From: Hirschia sp964351655
GTDB lineage: Bacteria; Pseudomonadota; Alphaproteobacteria; Caulobacterales; Hyphomonadaceae
Reading direction: 5' to 3'
Assembly (NCBI GenBank): GCA_964351655.1
Contig: CAYGPD010000018.1
Location: forward strand, 1 to 58,556
DNA length: 58,556 nt
A program made the position numbers and the translations under genes. The notes below the pieces were generated by a model. It was given only the letters and a program-made list of their open reading frames with translations. It was not told the DNA's origin and searched no databases. Shown here in pieces: positions 25,799-34,511 of this stretch (position 1 is its first letter; the number at the start of each line of letters is the position of its first letter).

Positions 25799-28759
25799 AT
25801 GAAAAAATTTAATGGAGCGAGAACTTCGCTTTTACTTTCTGGGGTAGCAGCAAGTACACTATTACTTGCGCCTGCGTATGCTCAAGAAGCTGAAACAACA
25901 CCAGCACCAGACGCAATTGAAGCGCCAGCTGCTGAAGACAGCAAACGCATGGAACGCGTTGTTGTAACGGGTTCATTGCTGCGCCGCGATGAATTCTCAT
26001 CAACCTCCCCTATCCAAGTCATCACAGCAGAAGTCGCGACCCTTGAAGGTCTTGTCGATACTGCTGAGATCATTCAGGGTTCATCTGTTGCAGCTGGTTC
26101 TGTGCAGCTAAACAACCAATTTGGTGGTTTCGTTGTTGAAGGTGGTACAGGTATCAACTCTGTGTCTCTTCGTGGGCTTGGTGCAAACCGCTCACTCATC
26201 TTGATGAACGGCCGTCGTCCTGGTCCAGCGGGTACACGTGGACAAGTTGGATCATTCGACTTGAACGTACTTCCAAGCTCAGTGATCACGCGTGTCGACA
26301 TCCTAAAAGATGGTGCGTCTTCAATTTATGGTTCTGATGCTGTTGCCGGTGTTGTAAACGTGATCACACGTACATCTGTTGACCGTCCAGAATTGACTGT
26401 TCAATACAACCAACCTGTTGAAGGTGGCGGTGAGTCTTTCGTGATTGATGGGGCTTACGGTCTAAACTTCGACAAAGGTAACATTGTTCTTGCGGGTCAA
26501 TACACAAAACGTAAAGATCTCTCACTTGCTGACCGTGACTATCTTTCATGTCCTGAAGATTACGTGTTTGACCCTGACACAGGCGCACGTATTGACCGTG
26601 AAGACCGCTCAATCAATGCAGGTACAAGCTTGTCATGTTCAAGCGGTAACCTTTACCACAACACAATCATTGATGCCTTCACGGGTGAGCGCTACATTCC
26701 GTCTCCAGATGGCGTGACTATTGGTGGACTTGAAGGCTATCGTCCACGCGCTAACCAAAGCTACACTGGCGCTGAAGGCCAAGCGTTTTATGAAGACGTC
26801 ATCAACAGCGAGTTCGCAAACTCTGCTGATGCAATCAACGCGCAAGATGTTTTCACATTGTATGGATCATCTAACTTTGATTTCGACATTCTTGGTGGTG
26901 TAACTTGGGATACAGAGCTTCTATACAGCTCACGTAAGACAAAGTCTGAAGGCTGGCGTCAGTTCTTCCCACGTATTAGTGATGCTTCATTGGTCGCTTT
27001 TGGTCTTGGGTACACAAATGCTGACGGTACTCCAAACACAACATACACAAACCCATTTGAATCATTGGTACAGCCAGTACTGATTGCGCCTTCAAACTCT
27101 GAAATCAACGTGGACTACTACCACTTTGCGACAGGTCTTGACGGTAAATTTGGCGGCTTCCTCAGTGACTGGAATTGGTCTCTTGATGCTGTGACATCTA
27201 AGTCTGAAGGGACTTATGGCGGAGACAGCATCCTGATTTCTAAATCAGGTGACTGGAACCACAGCGGAAGTCGTGGTGCTGGTACAGCTGTTGCACCAAC
27301 ATATGACATCTTCTCTGAAGGTGCTTTGTATGGATATGACCAATCTTGGTATGACGAAGTGTCTGAATACCAAGAAGGTGAAACAACTTATGAGCAATCC
27401 TTGTTCTCAGCAGTTGCTGCGGGTCCAATCTTTGATCTTCCAGCTGGTGAAGTTGGCCTAGCTGTTGGTTTTGAAGCACGCGAATTCTCAATCGATGACC
27501 AACCTTCTGAAGCCTCTATCAATGGCGACCTATGGGGTTCTAGTTCTGCACTCGTAACCAAAGGTGACGATGATGTGGTTGAGTATTTTGCTGAAATCGA
27601 GGTCCCTATTCTTAAAGGTGTGCCTGCGTTTGAAGAACTTACTCTCAACGGTTCAGCACGTACATTCAACTATGCGTCTTACGGCACAGGTGATGTATGG
27701 AAAGCTGGTTTGAACTGGCAGATTATTCCAGCTCTCCGTGTACGTGGTTCTAAAGGTACTTCTTACCGTGCACCTGCATTGTATGAACTATATCTTGGAA
27801 ACCAAACATCATTTGCGGCACAACGTTCAATCGACCCATGTATTGATTGGGGTGATTCAACAAACGCAAACATCCGCGCAAACTGTGCGGCTGATGGTAT
27901 CCCAGAAGACTTCGCAGGTAGCGGTTCAAGTGCACTTGTGACATCTGGTGGTGGTGCTGGTAACCTTGAGGCAGAAACATCTGAATCTGAAACAATCGGT
28001 GTTATCTTCACACCAACATTTGCAGATCTTTCTATCGCGATTGACTACTTCTCTATCGAAGTTAACGATCAGGTTAGCCGCTTGGGTTCTGCGTCAATTC
28101 TTGGTGGATGTTACGGTGGTGACAACTTCCCGAATGCTTTCTGTGACTTGTTTACACGTACAAACAACCCATCTGATGCTCTCGAGCACCAAGGTATCGC
28201 GACTGTAAGCGATGGTTTCTTGAACGTGAACCAACAGAAAACTGAAGGTTTTGACTACACAGTACGTTACAACCACGAGTTTGACTTTGGTGGATTGCTA
28301 ATTGAACTTCAAGCAACACAAACGACTGAAGACATCAGCTTGCTGTTTGATTCAAATGCTGAATCAGGCTTCGACACAGATGACTTCTCTGGCACAATTG
28401 GTGACCCTGAGTGGGTTGGTAATGGTCGTGTAAGCTTGAAGCGTGGTGACTGGACATACTCTTACTTGTTCGACTACATCCACGAAACAAGCAACGCGAT
28501 CTATGCTGATGAAATCTCAACATACCAAGGCCGCGCTGCACGTTATGTTGTAGATGCTGATGCATCTCTCACACACGACATCTCAGTGCGTTACCAAAAC
28601 GATGACTGGAGCATTATCGGTGGATTCCAAAACATCACTGATGAAGAGCCACCTTACATCTCAACAGGTGTAGCGACACGTCGTGGTAACATTCCATTGG
28701 TTGGTGGATACGATCTTCGCGGACGTACAGCATTCGTGACTGTAAACCGGAAATTCTAA
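25799..28759 (+). CDS. TonB-dependent receptor, strongly codon-biased (probably very abundant)
   Basis: 986 residues from ATG 25799, which begins a clean signal peptide (KKFNGARTSLLLSGVAAST...AYAQ); the Shine-Dalgarno is weak. Plug motifs: RVVVTGSLLRR, SLRGLGANRSLILMNGRR, ILKDGASSIYGSDAVAGVVNVITR. The barrel ends GRTAFVTVNRKF. Receptors of this Gram-negative class bring in peptides, sugars or metal complexes with TonB energy. Codon use differs from its neighbours: GGT, CGT, GTT, AAC and TAC dominate while GGC and CGC are rare, as in highly expressed genes. Being divergent from an S9 peptidase, a peptide ligand is plausible. Confidence 0.93.
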   Translation: MKKFNGARTSLLLSGVAASTLLLAPAYAQEAETTPAPDAIEAPAAEDSKRMERVVVTGSLLRRDEFSSTSPIQVITAEVATLEGLVDTAEIIQGSSVAAGSVQLNNQFGGFVVEGGTGINSVSLRGLGANRSLILMNGRRPGPAGTRGQVGSFDLNVLPSSVITRVDILKDGASSIYGSDAVAGVVNVITRTSVDRPELTVQYNQPVEGGGESFVIDGAYGLNFDKGNIVLAGQYTKRKDLSLADRDYLSCPEDYVFDPDTGARIDREDRSINAGTSLSCSSGNLYHNTIIDAFTGERYIPSPDGVTIGGLEGYRPRANQSYTGAEGQAFYEDVINSEFANSADAINAQDVFTLYGSSNFDFDILGGVTWDTELLYSSRKTKSEGWRQFFPRISDASLVAFGLGYTNADGTPNTTYTNPFESLVQPVLIAPSNSEINVDYYHFATGLDGKFGGFLSDWNWSLDAVTSKSEGTYGGDSILISKSGDWNHSGSRGAGTAVAPTYDIFSEGALYGYDQSWYDEVSEYQEGETTYEQSLFSAVAAGPIFDLPAGEVGLAVGFEAREFSIDDQPSEASINGDLWGSSSALVTKGDDDVVEYFAEIEVPILKGVPAFEELTLNGSARTFNYASYGTGDVWKAGLNWQIIPALRVRGSKGTSYRAPALYELYLGNQTSFAAQRSIDPCIDWGDSTNANIRANCAADGIPEDFAGSGSSALVTSGGGAGNLEAETSESETIGVIFTPTFADLSIAIDYFSIEVNDQVSRLGSASILGGCYGGDNFPNAFCDLFTRTNNPSDALEHQGIATVSDGFLNVNQQKTEGFDYTVRYNHEFDFGGLLIELQATQTTEDISLLFDSNAESGFDTDDFSGTIGDPEWVGNGRVSLKRGDWTYSYLFDYIHETSNAIYADEISTYQGRAARYVVDADASLTHDISVRYQNDDWSIIGGFQNITDEEPPYISTGVATRRGNIPLVGGYDLRGRTAFVTVNRKF

Positions 28760-28787
28760 ACAAGACCCTCGTTTAGGATATACAAGG

Positions 28788-28820
28788 AAAGGCCGTCCAT
28801 TCATTTGGGCGGCCTTTTTT
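28788..28820 (+). terminator. Terminator of the codon-biased receptor gene
   Basis: GGCCGTCC and GGGCGGCC arms around an 8-nt loop, followed by T6, 28 bp after the stop codon. Confidence 0.9.
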
Positions 28821-29108
28821 GTATATGAGCGCTCCCCTTCCAGCTTAAAAATTGCGGCATACTCAAGACGTTCAAAGCTCCAATTTGATCGACACATCAG
28901 TTTCATAATCAAAATAATAAGTGAAAACGTCCAATATCCGCTCAAACACAATGCAAATGCGATGGCGGCATTATAATACGAGATATGTTTTTCTTCTGGA
29001 CTTTGACGCATCAAAACTTTAACCTTTAATGATATATCTTTTGTTGTGGGCATGAGTATTCTGCTACCAATAGAAATTATTCAGATTAGGCAAAGGGTCT
29101 GACCGAGC
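28821..29108. other. Gap with no supported gene
   Basis: A minus-strand frame here runs back over the terminator into the receptor gene and lacks a ribosome site. I see nothing else except the likely promoter of the MmgE/PrpD gene. Confidence 0.5.
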
Positions 29109-30440
29109 ATGCAAATGACAATCACAGAGCGCCTCGCGACAATTCTTGGCCGCCCTATTTCCAATGCCGACAGAGAACGCGCGGCCAGCCTATTTCTAGA
29201 CTGGACTGGCTGCTCTATCGCAGGCCAAAAAGAAGCTGCTGGTCAGAAAATGACAGATGCATTCAGCCTTGCTGCCTTTTCGGATGGTGACGGGAAATGC
29301 ACACGTATTGGTTCCACGCCCGCGTCTGCGCTGATGGCTGCATTACACAATGGGGCTTTAGGAAATGTGCTTGAAATGGATGATGTGGACAAGCGCGCAA
29401 TCTTGCATGCCGCCCCCACAATCATGCCCGCAGCCTTGGCAATGGCGCAACATACAAATGCCTCCCCCACCCAAATGTTCAATGCAATCGTCATTGGGTA
29501 TGAAGCGACAATCCGCATTGGCCGCGCAGTGGGTGCAGGTCATTATGCATTCTGGCACAACACTGCCACATGTGGCCCATTTGGTGCGGCTGCGGCTGCG
29601 TGTTATTTACTTGAAGGTTCAGACCTTGTCTCTGCACTTGGTCTTGCTGGCACGCAAGCTGCCGGCCTATGGCAAACACGCCATGAACCCAACTCAATGG
29701 CGAAACAATTACATGCCTCCCATGCGGCCCATGCTGGTTTGATGGGCGCGATTTTGTCTGCGCAGGGTTTTGAAGGTCCACGCCAAATTCTTGAAGGCCC
29801 ACAAGGCTTTTTCGCAGCCATGTGTCCGGGGGCAAATGTAGAAGATGTACTGACGCAACCAGACGCACCTTGGACCTTGCATGAAACAAGCATTAAACCC
29901 TATCCCGCATGTCGCCATGCACACCCAGCAATTGATGCTGCTTTAAAAGTGCATAATGGGGCTGATCTCAATTCAGGACCAATCCTTGTTGAGACCTATA
30001 AAGACGCCCTTACATTCTGTGACAAACCCGAACCGACAAGCCCAATCCAGACGAAGTTTTCACTCCAACACTCTGTCGCCGTTACCTTGCTCAATGGCAT
30101 TCCTCAATTGGAAGATTTCACAGTCGCGGTCACCAATTCTGCGAGCATTAAGGCCTTGCGCCAACGTATTCAAGTGGTTCAAACAGATGAATTTAACGCA
30201 GCCTACCCCGCCCATTATGGCGCTGCGGTTACTGTGAATGGCGAACGTTATGTCGCGGCCGATGCTTATGGCGATCCAGAATATCCAATGACACAACAAG
30301 CCATTATGGAAAAAGCCCAAACGCTTATGTTGTATGCGGGCATGAGCGCGAAAGATGCCAATCGTCTATGCAACGCAACGCTTGCACTTCCAAACGCTGA
30401 CTCGCTTGCGGATTATATTGGAAACCTGCCTCAGTCTTGA
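29109..30440 (+). CDS. MmgE/PrpD-family protein
   Basis: 443 residues; ATG 29109 or 29115 are both possible (AAAGGG lies at about 29093). Family features: an N-terminal helical domain with FLDWTGCSIAG, ALHNGALGNVLEMDDVDK (catalytic Asp-rich segment), PTIMPAALA, and SIKPYPACRHAHPAIDA. Members include 2-methylcitrate dehydratase and related dehydratases or decarboxylases. Methylcitrate-cycle genes are not nearby, so the substrate is unknown. The nitroreductase gene follows after 28 bp and is probably cotranscribed. Confidence 0.9.
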   Translation: MQMTITERLATILGRPISNADRERAASLFLDWTGCSIAGQKEAAGQKMTDAFSLAAFSDGDGKCTRIGSTPASALMAALHNGALGNVLEMDDVDKRAILHAAPTIMPAALAMAQHTNASPTQMFNAIVIGYEATIRIGRAVGAGHYAFWHNTATCGPFGAAAAACYLLEGSDLVSALGLAGTQAAGLWQTRHEPNSMAKQLHASHAAHAGLMGAILSAQGFEGPRQILEGPQGFFAAMCPGANVEDVLTQPDAPWTLHETSIKPYPACRHAHPAIDAALKVHNGADLNSGPILVETYKDALTFCDKPEPTSPIQTKFSLQHSVAVTLLNGIPQLEDFTVAVTNSASIKALRQRIQVVQTDEFNAAYPAHYGAAVTVNGERYVAADAYGDPEYPMTQQAIMEKAQTLMLYAGMSAKDANRLCNATLALPNADSLADYIGNLPQS

Positions 30441-30468
30441 GCTAAGAACAATATGAAGGAGAGATGCA

Positions 30469-31152
30469 ATGAATGTCGAAGACGCCCTTAAAAAGCGTAT
30501 CTCTATTCGCAATTATCTCAGCAAACCTGTTGATGAAGAGACATTACGTACACTTTTTGAGCGGGCGCGCTGGTCTCCTTCGGGCGGCAATATGCAGCCG
30601 TGGAAAGTGATCGTCGTGACAGGCCAAGCACGCGCTGAGGTCGTTAAAATCGGCATGGACGAAGCCATCGCAGCTTATGCCAACCCAGACTTGCGCCAAG
30701 ATGATGAATTTAATGTCTACCCGCCCAATCTCACGCCAATATACAATAATCGCCGCAAGCAAGTTGGCCAAGACATGTATGAAGTGCTGGGCATTCCACG
30801 CGATGACAAGCTTGCACGATATGCGCATGTAGGACGCAATTACGAATTTTTTGGTGCACCTGTGGGTATATTTTTCGTGATTGATCGTCAAATGGGACGC
30901 GGACAATGGGCCCATTTAGGCATGTTCATGCAATCGGTTTGTCTTGCTGCTACAGAGATGGGGCTTGGCACATGCATACAAGAAGCATGGGCATTTTCGC
31001 GCAAAAGCTTGGCCAAACATTTTGAACTCCCCGACAATGAAATCTTATATTGCGGCATGTCGCTTGGCTGGCCTGATATGGATGCGCCTTTAAGCAAATT
31101 CAGATCAAAGCGCGAAGACGTTGACAGCTTTGTACAGTTTAAAGGGTTCTAA
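30469..31152 (+). CDS. Nitroreductase-family FMN oxidoreductase
   Basis: 227 residues; AAGGAG stands about 9 nt before the ATG. Flavin-binding motifs RISIRNYLSKPVDEE and RWSPSGGNMQPWKVIVV are clear, and the C-terminal Arg-rich FRSKREDVDSFVQF is typical. It would reduce nitro, quinone or enone compounds with NAD(P)H in the cytoplasm. It is the second gene of a pair with the MmgE/PrpD gene. Confidence 0.93.
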   Translation: MNVEDALKKRISIRNYLSKPVDEETLRTLFERARWSPSGGNMQPWKVIVVTGQARAEVVKIGMDEAIAAYANPDLRQDDEFNVYPPNLTPIYNNRRKQVGQDMYEVLGIPRDDKLARYAHVGRNYEFFGAPVGIFFVIDRQMGRGQWAHLGMFMQSVCLAATEMGLGTCIQEAWAFSRKSLAKHFELPDNEILYCGMSLGWPDMDAPLSKFRSKREDVDSFVQFKGF

Positions 31153-31459
31153 GCGTTTTATTAGGTTAGACTTTTGGTGCTTGCCGCGACAGATATAAAG
31201 TCTTCCATTCCGGACAAAGCAAATAGACCCCATAGTCGTCCACGATATGCGTGAATTCTGCATTTTTTACGAATTTGGTATCAACTATTATTACGTAATA
31301 TTTATCTATAAAATACAATCAATTAGTATGAATAAGCTTTGCATATTTTGAACGATTGTTGCTCTGATTTCTATCAAGAGACTTCATTACAAAATCAAAC
31401 ACTTTACATGCGTTTTTTTTGCGTTATATCGAATTTTACCAAAGATCGACCCAGAGACG
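31153..31459. other. A/T-rich gap, probable promoter of the ornithine decarboxylase unit
   Basis: No coding signal. The 3' part leads into the structured leader starting near 31440. Confidence 0.5.
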
Positions 31460-31580
31460 ATGAGTAAGCAAGGAGATCAGCGGTTCGTAAAGTTACGAGT
31501 TTCTCGTTTTTTGTGGATTTAGCTAGTGCTTACAATTTTCATCTTCGCATCGCTTGATGCCCTCTCTGAGGAGGTCGCTT
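31440..31580 (+). promoter_or_regulatory. Attenuator-like leader of ornithine decarboxylase (possible alphaproteobacterial speF-type RNA)
   Basis: Elements in order: a 20-codon ORF (31460-31522); within it, terminator-like ACGAG-TTT-CTCGT plus T5 (31496-31513); CATC-GCTT-GATG (31548-31559); and CCTC-TCT-GAGG (31561-31571), which can pair the decarboxylase Shine-Dalgarno GAGGAGG (31568-31574). A conserved RNA motif is known upstream of speF-like genes in alphaproteobacteria; I cannot confirm the match without a covariance search. Confidence 0.6.
31460..31522 (+). CDS. 20-codon upstream ORF (candidate leader peptide) before ornithine decarboxylase
   Basis: ATG AGT AAG ... ATT TAG encodes MSKQGDQRFVKLRVSRFLWI. 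It is basic and ends in an aromatic/hydrophobic tail. The Shine-Dalgarno is weak (AGAG, 3-6 nt upstream). Codons 13-18 overlap the hairpin ACGAG-TTT-CTCGT followed by a T-run. Position and size recall regulatory leader peptides such as E. coli SpeFL, but the sequence is unrelated by eye. Confidence 0.55.
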   Translation: MSKQGDQRFVKLRVSRFLWI

Positions 31581-32828
31581 ATGCCCGTTCCCCAGACCGT
31601 TAGCAAACAGAGCGAAGCGCCAAAAACATCATCTACCGAAGCAAAAACTGTGTCTGCCTCGAAAGGCGCACAGGCTGCATTTGGGCATGGTGTTATCAAG
31701 ACTTCTACAAGCCGCGCATTGCAAAATTTCATTGCAAAATATGATGGCCCAACGCCTCACCTTATCGTTGAGTTGGACATAGTAGAACGCAATTTCAAAG
31801 CATTGAAAAATGCGTTGCCACAAGCACACCACCATTATGCAATCAAAGCGAACCCTCACCCTGCTTTGCTCAAACGTTTGAATGCGCTTGGTTGCTACTT
31901 TGAGTGCGCGAGTATTCAAGAAATCGACATGTGTCTTGCTGCAGGCGCGCAAGCCAAAGATATTTTGTATGGCAACCCGCTAAAAAAGGCTTCAGAAATC
32001 AAAGCTGCATTTGAACGCGGCATTGAGCAATATGTCTTTGATGCGGCGCTCGAATTAGACAAAATAATCACGCATGCACCCGGTGCTAAAGTGGTATGCC
32101 GCATCACGACAGATGGGTCTGGTGCAGTTTCTCCATTGTCTATAAAATTTGGATGCCCTCCAGAAAAAGCAATTGAATGGCTTCTAAAAGCTAAAGACAA
32201 CGGCCTGATTGCACACGGTATTTCTTTTCACACCGGCTCTCAACAGCTCAACCCAAAATCTTGGGATGCGCCGATTCGTTCTGCTGCGCGTGTATTTGAA
32301 GCTTTGGCTGAGCAAGGTGTGGATACCATGGCTGTGCTTGATGTTGGAGGGGGCTTCCCCACCAACTACCGCAAAGCTGTGCCGCCAATCGACACATTCT
32401 GCGACGCAATCGCGCACTATGTAGCCAAATATTTCAAAGGCAGACCTCCACTCATCTATACAGAACCTGGACGGTATTTGCCTGCGGATGCGGGTTTCAT
32501 TTTAGCAGAAGTTGTTTTGGTCGCTCCTAGCCACACCAACCCTGATATTCGTTGGGTTTATTTGGATATCGGACGCTATGGCGGATTGGTTGAAACGCAA
32601 ATCGATTACCCTGTCTACACACACCATGAGAGTCCTCTCGGCCCTGTGATTATGGCAGGTCAAACCTGTGATTCTAATGATGTAATTTACGCTGAAGAAT
32701 TTCGATACCATCTGCCAACAGCACTTGCCCCCGGGGACCGCGTGATCCTTGCCCATACAGGTGTTTACACCACCACCTACTCTACCACGCTAAATGGTTT
32801 TCCAAATCTCACTTCCGAATGCATATAA
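31581..32828 (+). CDS. Ornithine/lysine decarboxylase, PLP fold type III
   Basis: 415 residues. GAGGAGG six nt upstream picks ATG 31581 over the in-frame ATG at 31554. Motifs: YAIKANP with the PLP Lys89, FHTGSQ, LDVGGGFP, EPGRYLPADAGF, and TCDSNDVI with catalytic Cys363; GVYTTTY...NGF lies near the end. It makes putrescine (or cadaverine) by decarboxylation in the cytoplasm. A 60-residue N-terminal extension rich in Lys/Ser/Thr precedes the barrel. A SET-domain gene follows after 35 bp. Control by the leader RNA is likely. Confidence 0.93.
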   Translation: MPVPQTVSKQSEAPKTSSTEAKTVSASKGAQAAFGHGVIKTSTSRALQNFIAKYDGPTPHLIVELDIVERNFKALKNALPQAHHHYAIKANPHPALLKRLNALGCYFECASIQEIDMCLAAGAQAKDILYGNPLKKASEIKAAFERGIEQYVFDAALELDKIITHAPGAKVVCRITTDGSGAVSPLSIKFGCPPEKAIEWLLKAKDNGLIAHGISFHTGSQQLNPKSWDAPIRSAARVFEALAEQGVDTMAVLDVGGGFPTNYRKAVPPIDTFCDAIAHYVAKYFKGRPPLIYTEPGRYLPADAGFILAEVVLVAPSHTNPDIRWVYLDIGRYGGLVETQIDYPVYTHHESPLGPVIMAGQTCDSNDVIYAEEFRYHLPTALAPGDRVILAHTGVYTTTYSTTLNGFPNLTSECI

Positions 32829-32863
32829 TTGCTCAATGCATCCTATTTGAAGGATTAAACTCG

Positions 32864-33466
32864 ATGCATACAATATATCCTGAGACCTTTATCGCAGCGC
32901 ACTGCCCACCACGAATAGACAGAAGCAAGCTTCCTTCTCCACAAGATATTGTGAAGAAAACAACCCAAGAATTTGGTGTTGGTATATTCGCGGTACGTGC
33001 ATTTAAACGCGGCGAGGTCATAGGAAGTTTTATCGCAGAAGAAACTGACCAATTATTGCAACACTCGTTGCAACGCGCACCAAATGACAACCTTCATGAC
33101 CCCTATTTTATAGGGATGTTGCTACACAGTTGTGACCCGAATGTTGTGTTAGACATGCATGACCAGAAGGTATTTTGTGTGCGCGATATCGCAATTGGTG
33201 AGCCATTATTTATGGATTACGCCTCAACAGAGGATGTCTTGTTCAATCAGTTTGCATGTATGTGTGGATCTGCAAATTGTCGTCATTGGGTTACAGGACG
33301 CGCTGAATTGGTGAACGCCAAAGGCCTTGAGTATATTGAAAATGCTACTTGTTCCAACGTTATAGCCATGAAGCCACACCAAATTTTTGTTCATGTGGAA
33401 AAGGAAGAAGGTTCACCTTTATTTGGTCCTGTATTCCCCCAAGTTGCGCGTGTTGCATCTGAATAA
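32864..33466 (+). CDS. SET-domain protein
   Basis: 200 residues from ATG 32864, with AAGGA 9 nt upstream; an in-frame ATG at 32819 overlaps the decarboxylase gene. SET motifs: GVGIFAVRAFKRGEVIGSF, LLHSCDPNVVL (AdoMet/substrate-binding Asn region), EPLFMDYASTEDVLFNQF, and a Cys-rich post-SET-like CMCGSANCR. Members are putative protein-lysine methyltransferases. It is cotranscribed with ornithine decarboxylase and ends at a strong terminator. What it methylates, if active, is unknown. Confidence 0.85.
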   Translation: MHTIYPETFIAAHCPPRIDRSKLPSPQDIVKKTTQEFGVGIFAVRAFKRGEVIGSFIAEETDQLLQHSLQRAPNDNLHDPYFIGMLLHSCDPNVVLDMHDQKVFCVRDIAIGEPLFMDYASTEDVLFNQFACMCGSANCRHWVTGRAELVNAKGLEYIENATCSNVIAMKPHQIFVHVEKEEGSPLFGPVFPQVARVASE

Positions 33467-33497
33467 ATTCGTAATTTTTAATACCGCAATACTTATT

Positions 33498-33528
33498 GAG
33501 GGCACACCGCGTTGTGCCCTCTTTTTTT
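33498..33528 (+). terminator. Terminator of the decarboxylase-SET unit
   Basis: GAGGGCACA and TGTGCCCTC, loop CCGCGT, then T7. Confidence 0.95.
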
Positions 33529-33590
33529 AATTAAAATAAACCCATCTCACCCGTTCAAAATTTCTACATTAATTTTCATAAAGCTTGGAA

Positions 33591-33706
33591 CTCCTCTCGC
33601 TTAGCGGGGTTTATTCAACATGGAGCGAGAAACTCCATATGATGAGACGACCCTTGTTTGAAACGGATAGTGCGAGTCATGCGGTCCCCCCTCCTGCATG
33701 ACTCGC
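33591..33706 (+). ncRNA. Structured leader or small RNA upstream of the PfpI-like gene
   Basis: CTCGCT (33596-33601) can pair with AGCGAG (33624-33629), or ATGGAG (33620-33625) with CTCCAT (33633-33638); the two hairpins exclude each other. A perfect 11-bp stem GCGAGTCATGC/GCATGACTCGC (33672-33706) exposes the loop GGTCCCCCCTCCT, an anti-Shine-Dalgarno sequence like that of alphaproteobacterial small RNAs. No T-run follows, so it may be part of the downstream gene's 5' UTR. Confidence 0.45.
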
Positions 33707-33775
33707 CAGATTTCAACTCGGGTCTCTTTTCACCTTAAATTTAAAGCAACTTTAAACGAAAGGATTTCCCCAGCC

Positions 33776-34336
33776 ATGACCCAAATTAAAGATGCTAAAA
33801 TTGCTTTCCTTGCGACTGATGGATTCGAGCACTCGGAGTTATTTGAACCTAAACGTAAACTCACGGAAGCCGGAGCTGATATTACAATTGTTTCGATCAA
33901 ATCTGGCGCGATTAAAAGCTGGAAAGATGGCAATTGGAATGAAGATATTGCCGTTGATATTAAAGTCGATAGCGCGCAAGTTTCCGACTTTGATGCACTG
34001 GTACTACCCGGTGGCCAGATGAACCCAGATATATTGCGCACAGACAAAAAGGCCGTGGATTTTATACGACAGTTTTTCGATTCAGGAAAACCGCTAGCAG
34101 CTATTTGTCACGCACCTTGGCTATTGGCCGAGGCTGATGTGTTGGCTGGACGCAGAGTGACAAGCTATCCATCTATCAAAACCGACATTATGAATGCTGG
34201 TGGCGACTGGGAAGATTCACAAGTGGTAGTAGATCGTGGCTTAATTACCTCCCGAAATCCTGGCGATATCGAAGCTTTTTCCAACAAAATTATAGAAGAA
34301 ATTCAAGAAGGTCGACACAAGCGTCGCGCTGCATAG
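33776..34336 (+). CDS. DJ-1/PfpI-family protein
   Basis: 186 residues from ATG 33776 (AAAGGA 11 nt upstream; the frame extends to 33698 through the leader hairpin, which is unlikely to be translated). Motifs: IAFLATDGFEHSELFEP with the family's Glu, LVLPGGQMNPD, and the nucleophile elbow AICHAPW with the active Cys. Family members are glyoxalases, deglycases or stress proteins of the YhbO/PfpI type. Soluble and cytoplasmic. The leader hairpins may control its translation. Confidence 0.93.
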   Translation: MTQIKDAKIAFLATDGFEHSELFEPKRKLTEAGADITIVSIKSGAIKSWKDGNWNEDIAVDIKVDSAQVSDFDALVLPGGQMNPDILRTDKKAVDFIRQFFDSGKPLAAICHAPWLLAEADVLAGRRVTSYPSIKTDIMNAGGDWEDSQVVVDRGLITSRNPGDIEAFSNKIIEEIQEGRHKRRAA

Positions 34337-34411
34337 GATTTTATAGAATAAACAACACCGTGAGAACGTATTGCCCCCCACCAATCCATGCGTTTTTATG
34401 ATGGTTGTTTT

Positions 34412-34444
34412 GAGCCGTTCTCCCCTCTGGAGAGCGGCTCTTTC
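34412..34444 (+). terminator. Probable terminator of the PfpI-like gene
   Basis: GAGCCGTTCTCC and GGAGAGCGGCTC pair 11 of 12 bases around CCTCT and are followed by only TTTC. Confidence 0.75.
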
Positions 34445-34511
34445 ATATCTAATTTAAATTCATTGTCTTTAGATCTAGTGCAGCCCCAAAATCCCGCTTA
34501 TAGCCTAGATT

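Noticed and set aside
28661..29053. 130-codon minus-strand ORF with one hydrophobic stretch
   Set aside because: It runs through the receptor terminator and into the receptor gene in antisense, has no ribosome site, and its composition is protein-like only in the first part.
34340..34511. Manganese riboswitch before mntP
   Set aside because: The conserved yybP-ykoY bases were not found; the region holds only a probable terminator of the previous gene.
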